A stretch of DNA of 11,453 bases from Acidimicrobiia bacterium (GCA_026983855.1 JALSTE010000434.1:1-11453), one strand, 5' to 3'; shown: positions 1 to 6,141, counted from the first letter of the stretch. The notes: generated from the sequence alone by a model not told the origin. Numbers and translations: made by a program.

Positions 1-167
1 GGTCGTTCTGCTCCTGGCTGATCATCACCCTCACCCCCACGGGTAGTCGTGCTCGGTACCCAAGATAGGGCGTTCCCCCACCCCACTCCCAGCCGGATGG
101 CGGGGTATCGACGCAGGGCCCACCGACCCCACACCCAGACGGACAGCGGCCCGAGGGCCCCGCCACC
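1..167. other. Non-coding stretch upstream of the first gene
   Basis: I see no credible gene here. The reading frames that cross it are the open-frame shadows expected of very GC-rich DNA. The stretch is rich in C runs and contains no convincing tRNA or terminator. It probably holds the upstream part of the promoter of the gene starting at 181 and the end of whatever lies to the left. Confidence 0.5.
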
Positions 168-180
168 TAGTCTCGGCACC
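168..180 (+). promoter_or_regulatory. Leaderless-type -10 element (TAGTCT) for the MDMPI-like gene
   Basis: TAGTCT at 168-173 matches the actinobacterial -10 pattern TAnnnT and is followed by 7 nt and then the ATG at 181. No Shine-Dalgarno sequence lies before the ATG. This spacing would place the transcription start at or next to the A of the ATG, giving a leaderless mRNA. No clear -35 box is visible. Confidence 0.5.
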
Positions 181-837
181 ATGGACACACCGGCGGACAT
201 CTGGAACTGGGTACACGACGAGCGCCTGGGGCTGGCCGCTCTGCTGGAGTCCCTCGACGAGGAACAGTGGCGCACCCCGAGCCTCTGCCAGGGCTGGACC
301 GTGCGTGAGGTGGCCGGACACCTGCTCACCGGGCCGAATGTGGGCATGTTCAAGTTCATGATGATGTTCGCCCGCAACCGCGGCGACTTCGACGCCACCA
401 TGGACCGGCTCGCCCATCAGATGGCCACCCGACCCCCCACCCAGATCGTCGCCGACCTGCGGACCATCGCCGACGACCACTGGACCCCGCCGGGCTCGGG
501 GCCCGAGGCCCCCTACACCGACCTGCTGGTCCACGGCCAGGACATACGCCGGCCCCTGGGCATCCAGCGGGACCTCCCCGAGGAGGGTCTGAGACTCATC
601 CTCACCAAGTCCATCCAGCCGCGGAAGAGATCGGTCTTTCCCAAGGGGCGCTTCGACAACCTCCGGTTCGAGGCCACCGACCTGGACTGGACGGGTGGGC
701 CCGGGGACGGCGACCTCCTGAGGGGCCCGGCCGAATCACTGATGATGGCCATATGGGGCCGCGGGCCGGCCCTCGGGGAGCTGACCGGCCCCGGGGTGGA
801 GGTGCTGGCGAACCGTCTCGAGAACGAGGGCCGCTGA
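181..837 (+). CDS. Mycothiol-dependent maleylpyruvate isomerase / DinB-fold family protein
   Basis: A 218-residue cytoplasmic protein of the MDMPI (maleylpyruvate isomerase, mycothiol-dependent) branch of the DinB/YfiT four-helix metalloenzyme superfamily. The N-terminal half is the DinB-like bundle. It includes LCQGWTVREVAGHLL (35-49) and APYTDLLVHGQDIRRPLG (110-127). H47, D114 and H118 are the likely metal ligands; characterised members use a His-Glu/Asp-His triad. The C-terminal part (about 183-215, GPAESLMMAIWGRG) matches the C-terminal MDMPI segment. In the best-known member the enzyme isomerises maleylpyruvate to fumarylpyruvate in gentisate breakdown, but most actinobacterial paralogues have unknown substrates, and no aromatic-degradation gene is nearby. 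The ATG at 181 is preferred over the upstream GTG at 49 because homology begins there and a -10 element lies 7 nt upstream. It stands alone and converges on ogt. Confidence 0.85.
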   Translation: MDTPADIWNWVHDERLGLAALLESLDEEQWRTPSLCQGWTVREVAGHLLTGPNVGMFKFMMMFARNRGDFDATMDRLAHQMATRPPTQIVADLRTIADDHWTPPGSGPEAPYTDLLVHGQDIRRPLGIQRDLPEEGLRLILTKSIQPRKRSVFPKGRFDNLRFEATDLDWTGGPGDGDLLRGPAESLMMAIWGRGPALGELTGPGVEVLANRLENEGR

Positions 838-923
838 CCCGAACCCGGGAGCCCGAGCCGACCCCACCTCGGCCGGGTCGCCGGCCTCCGCCACTGACCC
901 GGTCCCGGGGGCCGAAGCCCAAT

Positions 924-944
924 GCCCCCGAGCCCATCGGGGGC
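924..944 (+). terminator. Hairpin with 8-bp perfect stem, candidate terminator
   Basis: GCCCCCGA (924-931) and TCGGGGGC (937-944) are perfect reverse complements separated by the 5-nt loop GCCCA. The hairpin lies 86 nt after the MDMPI-like stop, in a 269-nt gap between convergent genes. No clear U-tract follows (TGTTCC), so it would be an atypical terminator or could serve either strand. The rest of the gap (838-1106) has no gene I can support. Confidence 0.45.
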
Positions 945-985
945 TGTTCCCACCGGTACCACCACAGGCACCGCCTCAAGCCCCC

Positions 986-998
986 ATCAGGGCCTGAT
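986..998. repeat. 13-bp palindrome in the convergent gap
   Basis: ATCAGG (986-991), a central G, and CCTGAT (993-998) form a perfect odd palindrome. It lies between the convergent MDMPI-like and ogt genes, downstream of both, which makes a promoter operator unlikely. It could be part of a transcript-end structure or chance. Confidence 0.25.
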
Positions 999-1106
999 TC
1001 CACCGAGGGAACCGTCGCGACCCCCTATTGCCGGCACCCCGGACCGTCGGCCCACCCCGCGAGGGTGAGCGCCACGGTGGAGAGACGGACTGCGCCGGTG
1101 GGTCCC

Positions 1107-1664
1107 TCAGTCGTCGCGGTGTGACGCCACCCAGCCCCCCTCGGGCACGAACAGTCCCTCGTGGGCGAGGAGGGCCCGCTTGGTGGCCAGACCCCCAGAG
1201 AATCCCCCCAGCGAACCGTCGGCCGCCATGACCCGGTGGCAGGGAACGACCACGGGGACCGGATTGGCGCCGACCGCACCCCCGACCGCCTGGGCCCCAC
1301 GCGGCCGGCCCACCCGGGAGGCCAGCTCCCCGTAGGTGACGGTCCGTCCCGGTGGCAGGGATTTCAACTCGGTCAGCACCTCGACCCGGAACGGGGTTCC
1401 GGCCAGGATCAGGTCCACCGGTACGTCGCACAGTGCGGTTCGGTCACCGTCGGCGTAGGCGTCCCAGCGATCGGCCAGAGCCGGGACCCTCTCCTCCACC
1501 GGTCGCCCCACCGCCACCAACCTCTCCGGGGGGTCCGCCCCCCGCCCGGGCGCCTCCCACTCCACCAGACACACCCCCCGGGCGGTGGCGGCCACCACCA
1601 ACTCCCCCGCCGGGCCGGGCTGAACCCACCATCTCACGACGCCGTCCCCGGCCGGTGTTCCCAT
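1107..1664 (-). CDS. ogt: Methylated-DNA--protein-cysteine S-methyltransferase (O6-alkylguanine repair)
   Basis: A 185-residue suicide DNA-repair protein that would transfer the alkyl group from O6-alkylguanine to its own cysteine. The N-terminal domain (about 1-85) is the poorly conserved RNase-H-like part. The C-terminal DNA-binding/catalytic domain (about 88-180) contains GTPFRVEVLTEL, TVTYGELASRVG (with conserved Y111) and the active-site PCHRV (141-145, acceptor C142), followed by the typical GGFSGGLATKRALLAHEG. An oddity is that the helix residue 17 positions before the active Cys, an arginine finger in human MGMT (R128, in AARAVG), is Q125 here, in GAQAVG. The codon is CAG. The active Cys is present, so this is not a Cys-less ATL protein. 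It starts with ATG at 1664, 6 nt after a TAGCGT -10, and is divergent from the Fpg/Nei glycosylase gene. Confidence 0.93.
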   Translation of the reverse strand: MGTPAGDGVVRWWVQPGPAGELVVAATARGVCLVEWEAPGRGADPPERLVAVGRPVEERVPALADRWDAYADGDRTALCDVPVDLILAGTPFRVEVLTELKSLPPGRTVTYGELASRVGRPRGAQAVGGAVGANPVPVVVPCHRVMAADGSLGGFSGGLATKRALLAHEGLFVPEGGWVASHRDD

Positions 1665-1676
1665 GGTCCGACGCTA
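1665..1676 (-). promoter_or_regulatory. Leaderless-type -10 element (TAGCGT) for ogt
   Basis: On the minus strand TAGCGT (1676 to 1671) is followed by CGGACC (6 nt) and then the ATG of ogt. There is no Shine-Dalgarno sequence. It matches the TAnnnT plus 6-7 nt layout seen at four other genes in the window. Confidence 0.5.
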
Positions 1677-1786
1677 GCCCGGACCCGTCCCTCGCCGGGC
1701 CGTGTCCCCCGGATCGGGACGGCTGGAGAAATTCACCCGACAGGTGTCATCCATCGGTGCCGACCCCGTTGAACCTGGCAGCCGAA

Positions 1787-1832
1787 GACACCCCGTCCTC
1801 TCGACAACGCCCGCCCGACGGGGCGGGGTGTC
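1787..1832. repeat. Inverted repeat (9-bp arms) between divergent ogt and fpg-like genes
   Basis: GACACCCCG (1787-1795) and CGGGGTGTC (1824-1832) are perfect reverse complements 28 nt apart. An inner pair, CCCCGTC (1791-1797) with GACGGGG (1817-1823), is an alternative stem, so the whole element can fold as a long hairpin with a bulge or as two exclusive hairpins. It sits 41 nt upstream of the -10 of the glycosylase gene and about 110 nt upstream of the ogt -10. It may be an operator or the terminator-like remnant of a lost gene. Function unknown. Confidence 0.4.
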
Positions 1833-1873
1833 CAAGGCTCAGGGCGGCACCGGCTGTGCGGCCCTGCACCCGT

Positions 1874-1885
1874 TAGGTTGGGCCC
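1874..1885 (+). promoter_or_regulatory. Leaderless-type -10 element (TAGGTT) for the Fpg/Nei gene
   Basis: TAGGTT at 1874-1879 is followed by GGGCCC and then ATG at 1886. There is no Shine-Dalgarno sequence and no evident -35. This implies transcription starting at the start codon. Confidence 0.5.
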
Positions 1886-2740
1886 ATGCCGGAGCTGCCC
1901 GAGGTGAGGGCCCACGCCGAGCGTCTCGACGCCGGGTACGCGGGACGGACGCTCGCGCGGTTCGAACCCCTGTCCTTCTCGGTGCTCAAGACCTTCGACC
2001 CCGCCCCCGACGTGGCGGTCGGCCGTGTCCTCAGAGCGGTCACCAATCGGGCGAAGTACCTGATTCTGACCTTCGACGATCCCGACGGGGAGCCCGCCGT
2101 CCACTTCGTCGTCCATCTGATGCAGGGCGGACGCCTCAGGCCCGACACGTCCCGGGCCCGGCGACCACGCGGTGGGATGGCCCGGTGGACGTTCGAGGGG
2201 GACGGTCGCCTGCTACTGACCGAGCCGGGAACCGAGCACCGGGCCGGTGTGTGGGTGGTGGGGGGAGACCCACTGGAACAGGAACCGTTGGCGTCGCTGG
2301 GACCGGTGGCGACCGAATTGGACGTGAACGCCATGGCCGCCCTCATGGCTGGGCACTCGATGAGACTCCACGGATTCCTACGTCGACAGTCGATCCTGTC
2401 GGGGCTGGGACGCCGTCTGGCCGACGAGGTGTGTCACCGGGCCCGGCTCTCGCCCTTCGTCAACACCTCGGCACTGGACCATGGGCGGGTGTCGGCAGTG
2501 GTGGAAGCCATCTCCGCCGTGGTGGCCGAGGGGTACGCCTTCGACCGCGGACTCGATGCCATGAGCCGCTCGGCCCAACGCCCCTCCCGGGTTCACGGCC
2601 GCACCGGTGACGCCTGCCCGGAGTGTGGTGACCTCATCCGGGCGGTGGAGTACCGCAGGTACACCGTCCACTACTGCCCCACCTGCCAGACCGGCGGGAA
2701 GGTCCTGGCCGACAACACCACCAGCCGGTTCCTGAGGTAG
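1886..2740 (+). CDS. Fpg/Nei-family DNA glycosylase/AP lyase
   Basis: A 284-residue bifunctional base-excision repair enzyme that would remove oxidised bases and nick the abasic site by beta/delta elimination. It starts with MPELPEV. After Met removal, P2 is the Schiff-base nucleophile and E3 the catalytic acid. K57 in NRAKYLILTF is the conserved phosphate-binding lysine. The middle H2TH domain spans about 140-230 (LRRQSILSGLGRRLADEV, RARLSPF). A C-terminal zinc finger holds C244, C247, C264 and C267, with R258 in RRYTVHYCPTCQ as the DNA-contacting arginine. The H2TH loop reads GLGRR, whereas classical E. coli Fpg has GIGN. Together with HLMQGGRL in place of HLGMSG, this places it in the actinobacterial Fpg/Nei-like branch rather than classical MutM. 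The lesion preference therefore cannot be read from sequence. It is divergent from ogt, forming a small DNA-damage repair pair. Confidence 0.9.
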   Translation: MPELPEVRAHAERLDAGYAGRTLARFEPLSFSVLKTFDPAPDVAVGRVLRAVTNRAKYLILTFDDPDGEPAVHFVVHLMQGGRLRPDTSRARRPRGGMARWTFEGDGRLLLTEPGTEHRAGVWVVGGDPLEQEPLASLGPVATELDVNAMAALMAGHSMRLHGFLRRQSILSGLGRRLADEVCHRARLSPFVNTSALDHGRVSAVVEAISAVVAEGYAFDRGLDAMSRSAQRPSRVHGRTGDACPECGDLIRAVEYRRYTVHYCPTCQTGGKVLADNTTSRFLR

Positions 2741-2825
2741 ACCCCCACACCACGGACCGCACCACGGAGCCGCGGAGAGATCGTCCGGCCTCGGGCTGAG
2801 CCACCAGTGGACCCCGGGGCCCGGT

Positions 2826-3986
2826 TCAGTTCGGGCGGAGCATCACCTTGAGGGCCCCGGTGGTCTTGTCGAGAGCGGTCTCACACGCCTCCCGCACCCG
2901 TTCCAGGGGAAACTCGTGGCTCACCACCACCTCGGCGGGGAAGGCCCCGGCGGCCAGGGCGTCGAGGGCCCGGTCGAAGGTGTGGACGGTTCCCCCCGGG
3001 CCGTGATCGTGGCCGTAGCAGAGGGTGCCGACCATCTGGAGTTCCTTGCGGTACAGCATCGACAGGTCGGTGGTGACGATCCCGGGGGCGCCGATCTCGT
3101 ACACGGTGCCCCGGGCGTTGGTCACCCGGCAGGCCAGGTCCACGGTGCCCCCGTTGCCGACGGTGTCGACGGTCTGGGCGAATCCCCCCCTCAGGCTGGA
3201 GTCCCCGCCCCGGCCCAGCACACCGGCGGAGGACCTCTCGGCCAGAATCTCCATGAGTGCCCCATGGTCCGACTCGGTGACCGCGGTCGAGGCGCCCAGG
3301 GCCAGAGCGGCCCGGGCCTGGGAGGGATACCGGGCCAGCACGGTCACCTCGATGTCGGGGTCGAGCACCCCCAGGGCGGCCACCGCCGCCAGCCCGATCG
3401 GTCCGGCTCCGATGACCAGGGTGGGGGAACCGGGGGTTAGCGGGGTTCGGAGCAGCCCGTGCAGGGCCACGGCCAGAGGCTCGGTGAGGGCGGCGGTGGC
3501 GGGGTCGACCCCATCGGGCACGGGATGGAGCTGACTCCGGTGGGCGATGAGGCTCTGGCTCCAGCCACCCCCCACCCCCCGCCCGAAACCGTGACCCCAT
3601 CCCCGCCCGTGGGTGGGGTCGTCCAGGGCTGTACAGGTGGAAGGGACTCCGGCCCGACAAGAGGGACACGGATCGAGACCCCGGGTCGCACACGACCGAA
3701 TCGGATCGACCGCCACCAGACGGCCGAGCGGGAGCTCGCTGTCGGCCCCGGCCTCGACCACCACCCCGCTGATCTCGTGCCCCATCTCGATGGGTGTCCC
3801 CACGAGACCGGCCCACAGGGTGCTGCGTGGCCCGACCGGCCGGATCATGGCCAGGTCCGAGCCGCATATCCCCCCGCGTGCGACCTCCACCCGTACCCAT
3901 TCGCCGTTGGGCAGGGGCGGGGGCTCGACGTCCACGAGGGACACCCCGAACTCCGGATCGGCTCCGTCCAACCGGGCCTGCAACAT
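2826..3986 (-). CDS. Zinc-dependent medium-chain alcohol/polyol dehydrogenase
   Basis: A 386-residue cytoplasmic MDR-superfamily NAD(P)-dependent dehydrogenase. The N-terminal GroES-like domain has GGICGSDLAMIRP (catalytic-zinc C41) and GTPIEMGHEISGVV (H70, E71). A structural-zinc loop holds C99, C107, C110 and C118. The first spacing is C-x7-C rather than the usual C-x2-C, which looks like a subfamily feature. TEPLAVALHG (168-177) supplies E169. The Rossmann fold begins at LVIGAGPIGLAA (190-201). The substrate is unknown; threonine-, sorbitol- or formaldehyde-type dehydrogenases share this layout. The start chosen is the ATG at 3986, where homology begins. The frame is open a further 68 codons upstream, but that stretch is non-homologous and runs into mdh. 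The Shine-Dalgarno is weak (GGGGG). It lies 88 nt downstream of mdh on the same strand, so probably in the same transcript. Confidence 0.85.
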   Translation of the reverse strand: MLQARLDGADPEFGVSLVDVEPPPLPNGEWVRVEVARGGICGSDLAMIRPVGPRSTLWAGLVGTPIEMGHEISGVVVEAGADSELPLGRLVAVDPIRSCATRGLDPCPSCRAGVPSTCTALDDPTHGRGWGHGFGRGVGGGWSQSLIAHRSQLHPVPDGVDPATAALTEPLAVALHGLLRTPLTPGSPTLVIGAGPIGLAAVAALGVLDPDIEVTVLARYPSQARAALALGASTAVTESDHGALMEILAERSSAGVLGRGGDSSLRGGFAQTVDTVGNGGTVDLACRVTNARGTVYEIGAPGIVTTDLSMLYRKELQMVGTLCYGHDHGPGGTVHTFDRALDALAAGAFPAEVVVSHEFPLERVREACETALDKTTGALKVMLRPN

Positions 3987-4054
3987 CAGGAGCCCCCGAC
4001 CACGGGGGACACCCCGAACCCGGGAACCGCGCCGCTCAGGCGGACCGGCGACAT
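3986..4054 (-). CDS. Possible 22-codon leader ORF coupled to the dehydrogenase
   Basis: An ATG at 4054, 20 nt after the mdh stop, opens a 22-residue frame (begins MSPVRLSG, ends VVGGS). Its TGA overlaps the ATG of the dehydrogenase as TGATG, the classic arrangement for translational coupling. There is no Shine-Dalgarno in front of it (the upstream bases are CCTCCTG), and the peptide has no recognisable family. It could equally be chance in GC-rich DNA, where open frames are common. Confidence 0.2.
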   Translation of the reverse strand: MSPVRLSGAVPGFGVSPVVGGS

Positions 4055-4074
4055 CAGGAGGTCCGGGGGGGAGG

Positions 4075-5067
4075 TCAGCCCAGGAGTCCCATCTCGGCCA
4101 CGGCGTTCTTCTCCTCCAGGAGTTCGGCCCAGGTGGCCTCCATCCGCTCACGGGAGAAGTCGTTGATGTCCAGTCCCTGGACGATCTCATAGCGACCGTC
4201 GCGGCAGGTGACGGGGAAGGAGCTGATGATGCCCTCGGGGGTGCCGTAGGAACCGTCGGACGGAATCGACATGGATACCCAGTCGCCCTCGGGGGTCCCC
4301 AGGGCCCAGGAGTTCATGTGGTCGACGGCGGCCGAGGCGGCCGAGGCGGCGCTGGACGCCCCCCGGGCCTCGATGATCGCCGCTCCCCTCTTCTGCACGG
4401 TGGGGATGAAGTCGTTCTCCACCCAGTCCGTGTCGTTGCCGATGACCTCCAGGGCCGGGCGGCCCCCCACCCGGGCGTGGAAGATGTCGGGGTACTGGGT
4501 GGCGGAGTGATTGCCCCAGATGGTCATGTGGGTGATGTCGTTCACCGAGACCCCGGCCTTGTGGGAGAGCTGGGCCTTGGCCCGATTGTGATCCAGCCTG
4601 GTCATGGCCGTGAACTGGCTGTCGGGGATGTTCGGGGCGTTGTTCATGGCGATGACACAGTTCGTGTTGGCCGGGTTGCCGACCACGAGGATCTTCGCCG
4701 TGGGCTTGGCCGAGTCCGACAGGGCCTTTCCCTGCCCGGTGAAGATGGCGCCGTTGGCCTCGAGCAGGTCCTTGCGTTCCATGCCCTTGGTACGGGGCCG
4801 GGATCCCACCAGCAGGGCGTAGTCGATGTCGGCGAAGGCCTCATTGGCATCGGAGGTCTGCACCATCCCCGCCAGGAGGGGGAAGGCGCAGTCGTCGAGT
4901 TCCATGGCCACCCCGGCCAGGGCGTTCATGGCCGGTGGGATCTCGAGCATCTGCAGGATGATGGGCTGATCGGGACCCAGCATGGATCCCGAGGCGATTC
5001 TGAACAGGAGGCTGTAGCCGATCTGACCGGCGGCTCCGGTGACGGCTACGCGAACTGGATCCTTCAC
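4075..5067 (-). CDS. mdh: Malate dehydrogenase (NAD-dependent)
   Basis: A 330-residue TCA-cycle enzyme that interconverts malate and oxaloacetate using NAD. Rossmann motif GAAGQIGY is at 11-18. The active-site loop GSRPRTKGMER (88-98) supplies substrate-binding arginines. VGNPANTNC is at 129-137, followed by the signature TRLDHNRA (156-163, with D159 and R162) and the catalytic histidine H187 in IWGNHS. These match the cytosolic-type MDH family (LDH/MDH superfamily), whose length is about 325-330 residues. The start is GTG at 5067, preceded by GGGAG with a 5-nt gap, a good Shine-Dalgarno. The longer open frame upstream has no homology. A TACAGT hexamer (5137 to 5132) could be the -10, giving a leader of roughly 55-60 nt. 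It is divergent from the nickel permease gene and followed by the zinc dehydrogenase. Confidence 0.95.
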   Translation of the reverse strand: MKDPVRVAVTGAAGQIGYSLLFRIASGSMLGPDQPIILQMLEIPPAMNALAGVAMELDDCAFPLLAGMVQTSDANEAFADIDYALLVGSRPRTKGMERKDLLEANGAIFTGQGKALSDSAKPTAKILVVGNPANTNCVIAMNNAPNIPDSQFTAMTRLDHNRAKAQLSHKAGVSVNDITHMTIWGNHSATQYPDIFHARVGGRPALEVIGNDTDWVENDFIPTVQKRGAAIIEARGASSAASAASAAVDHMNSWALGTPEGDWVSMSIPSDGSYGTPEGIISSFPVTCRDGRYEIVQGLDINDFSRERMEATWAELLEEKNAVAEMGLLG

Positions 5068-5131
5068 GGTGACTCCCGGATGTTGGAGGGGGGTTGTCGG
5101 GCGTGATCTACCGATCTCGCCCGTGGTTCCG

Positions 5132-5137
5132 ACTGTA
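5132..5137 (-). promoter_or_regulatory. Candidate -10 element (TACAGT) for mdh
   Basis: Read on the minus strand, TACAGT fits TAnnnT. It would give mdh a leader of roughly 55-60 nt that includes the GGGAG Shine-Dalgarno, unlike the leaderless genes around it. No -35 is recognisable, so confidence is low. Confidence 0.25.
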
Positions 5138-5167
5138 CTCCCGCACCGGACCCCACCCCCACCCCAC

Positions 5168-5179
5168 CCCCGATCGGGG
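5168..5179. repeat. 12-bp perfect palindrome between mdh and the nickel permease
   Basis: CCCCGATCGGGG is self-complementary over 12 bp. It lies in the 285-nt divergent intergenic region, just upstream of the candidate mdh -10. It could be a dimeric operator. It resembles the CCCCCGGATCGGG element found in three other gaps of the window, though with a different centre. Confidence 0.3.
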
Positions 5180-5270
5180 CTACCGAACCCAACCGGAACC
5201 AACCCCGATCCCACCAGGTCACGAATCCCCCGATCCCCGGGCCTGAACGCAACCGTCGCCACCCCTCGGT

Positions 5271-5302
5271 CACACAGAACCAGGGGCACACAGAACCAGG
5301 GG
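5271..5302. repeat. Perfect 16-bp tandem duplication
   Basis: CACACAGAACCAGGGG occurs at 5271-5286 and again, identical and head-to-tail, at 5287-5302. The second copy ends 2 nt before the inverted-repeat operator at 5305. It is the only exact tandem repeat of this size I noticed. It may be a recent slippage product or a duplicated activator or regulator site upstream of the permease promoter. Confidence 0.7.
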
Positions 5303-5304
5303 AA

Positions 5305-5323
5305 GATGCGAACAATTCGCATC
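5305..5323 (+). promoter_or_regulatory. Nur-box-like operator of the nickel permease
   Basis: GATGCGAA (5305-5312), CAA, TTCGCATC (5316-5323): a perfect 8-3-8 inverted repeat in DNA clearly more AT-rich than its surroundings. Written as ATGCGA-N5-TCGCAT, it has the geometry of the Streptomyces Nur box as I know it (tTGCaa-N5-ttGCAA), differing at one position of each half. It covers the expected -35 region of the promoter, whose -10 is at 5341, so a bound repressor would block RNA polymerase. The Fur-family gene at 6226 is the obvious candidate to bind it. Confidence 0.6.
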
Positions 5324-5340
5324 AGGGGCTGATTTGCGGA

Positions 5341-5352
5341 TATCTTCGGGGT
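5341..5352 (+). promoter_or_regulatory. Leaderless-type -10 element (TATCTT) for the nickel permease
   Basis: TATCTT at 5341-5346 is followed by CGGGGT and the GTG at 5353. There is no separate Shine-Dalgarno with usable spacing. A -35 17-19 nt upstream would fall inside the right half of the operator (5316-5323). Confidence 0.5.
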
Positions 5353-6141
5353 GTGATCCTGGGTATCTCCGGCGGAACCGGATTCGAACTCGGCCTTCTG
5401 GGGAGTTCCCTGGCCCTGGGCCTGCGTCACGGCATCGACTGGGATCACATCGCCGCCATCTCCGACATGACCGCCGGCCAGGAGAGGGCCCGGAGGGGGA
5501 TCTGGCTGGGTTCCGTCTACGCCGCCGGCCACGCCGGGGTCGTCTTCGTCATAGGGGTGATGGTGATCGCCTTCGGACGGGCCCTCCCCGACAGTGTCGA
5601 CTCCGTCATGGGCCGGGTGGTGGGCTGGACCCTTCTCCTCCTGGGGCTCCTACTGGCCTGGACCCTGGTCCGAAACCGGGGTGAGGCCCACTCGCACAGC
5701 CGCTGGATGCTGGCCCTGCTGCTCGTCCGGAGGACCTGGCGCCGCGTCGCCGATCGGTTCGGGTCCCCCGACCCCGGTGAGGATTCCACCACCACCCCCG
5801 AGATCACCGCCGTGCCCGTCTACGGCACCCGCACCGCCCTGGGGGTCGGTGTCCTCCACGGGGTAGGGGCCGAGACCCCCACCCAGGTGGTCATCTTCCT
5901 GGCCGCCGCCCAGGCCGGGGGCACGGCCCTGGGGATCACGGTCCTGGCCGTGTTCCTGGCCGGCCTGTTCATGTCCAACACCCTGATCACCGTCGGTACG
6001 TCGATCGGGTTCGTGGGGCTGAACCGTCGCCCCGCCCTGCGCACGGCCCTGGCCGGGCTCACCGCCGTGGTCAGCATCGGTCTGGGCATCCTGTTCATCC
6101 TGGGGCGAGACGGTTCCCTGCCCGCCCTCATGGCCGGCTGA
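5353..6141 (+). CDS. NiCoT-family nickel/cobalt permease (high-affinity nickel transporter)
   Basis: A 262-residue inner-membrane protein. The NiCoT signature is present in the first helices: LGLRHGIDWDHIAAISD (22-38), with R25, H26, D31 and H32 forming the HX4DH motif needed for Ni2+/Co2+ transport. H60 in YAAGHAGVV and GVLHGVGAETPTQ (167-178) are further family landmarks. About six hydrophobic segments are visible, near 54-76, 87-106, 161-170, 178-188, 192-222 and 230-250. A hydrophilic loop at 108-158 contains EAHSHSR and an acidic stretch. It is shorter than classical HoxN (about 350 residues), as in several actinobacterial members. Nickel is preferred over cobalt because a Nur-like operator precedes it and hyp genes face it. 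The start is GTG at 5353, chosen because it lies 6 nt after a -10. The Fur-family gene follows 84 nt later. Confidence 0.85.
   Translation: MILGISGGTGFELGLLGSSLALGLRHGIDWDHIAAISDMTAGQERARRGIWLGSVYAAGHAGVVFVIGVMVIAFGRALPDSVDSVMGRVVGWTLLLLGLLLAWTLVRNRGEAHSHSRWMLALLLVRRTWRRVADRFGSPDPGEDSTTTPEITAVPVYGTRTALGVGVLHGVGAETPTQVVIFLAAAQAGGTALGITVLAVFLAGLFMSNTLITVGTSIGFVGLNRRPALRTALAGLTAVVSIGLGILFILGRDGSLPALMAG

Noticed and set aside
49..180. N-terminal extension of the MDMPI-like protein from a GTG at 49
   Set aside because: The 44 extra residues are Pro/Arg-rich with no homology, and a -10 element sits directly before the ATG at 181.
838..1106. Small genes in the MDMPI/ogt gap
   Set aside because: Only Pro/Arg-rich frames without start signals or family resemblance were seen.
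1702..2610. 302-codon open frame overlapping the Fpg/Nei gene on the same strand
   Set aside because: The overlapping frame at 1886 has P2/E3, K57 and the zinc finger. This one is Arg/Gly/Pro-rich and featureless.
3987..4190. 68-residue N-terminal extension of the zinc dehydrogenase
   Set aside because: It overlaps the mdh coding region and reads as low-complexity sequence. Family homology begins at the ATG at 3986.
3613..5106. 497-codon open frame on the plus strand opposite the zinc dehydrogenase and mdh
   Set aside because: It lies opposite two clear enzyme genes and its product is Gly/Arg/Asp/Val-rich without family motifs. A shadow frame.
5039..5332. 97-codon plus-strand frame in the mdh/permease gap
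   Set aside because: It is Pro/Arg/Thr-rich, spans the mdh start, promoter elements and the tandem repeat, and has no ribosome binding site or homology.
5068..5532. N-terminal extension of malate dehydrogenase into the permease gene
   Set aside because: It runs antisense through the promoter region and the permease gene and carries no MDH homology. The GTG at 5067 has a Shine-Dalgarno and starts just before the Rossmann motif.
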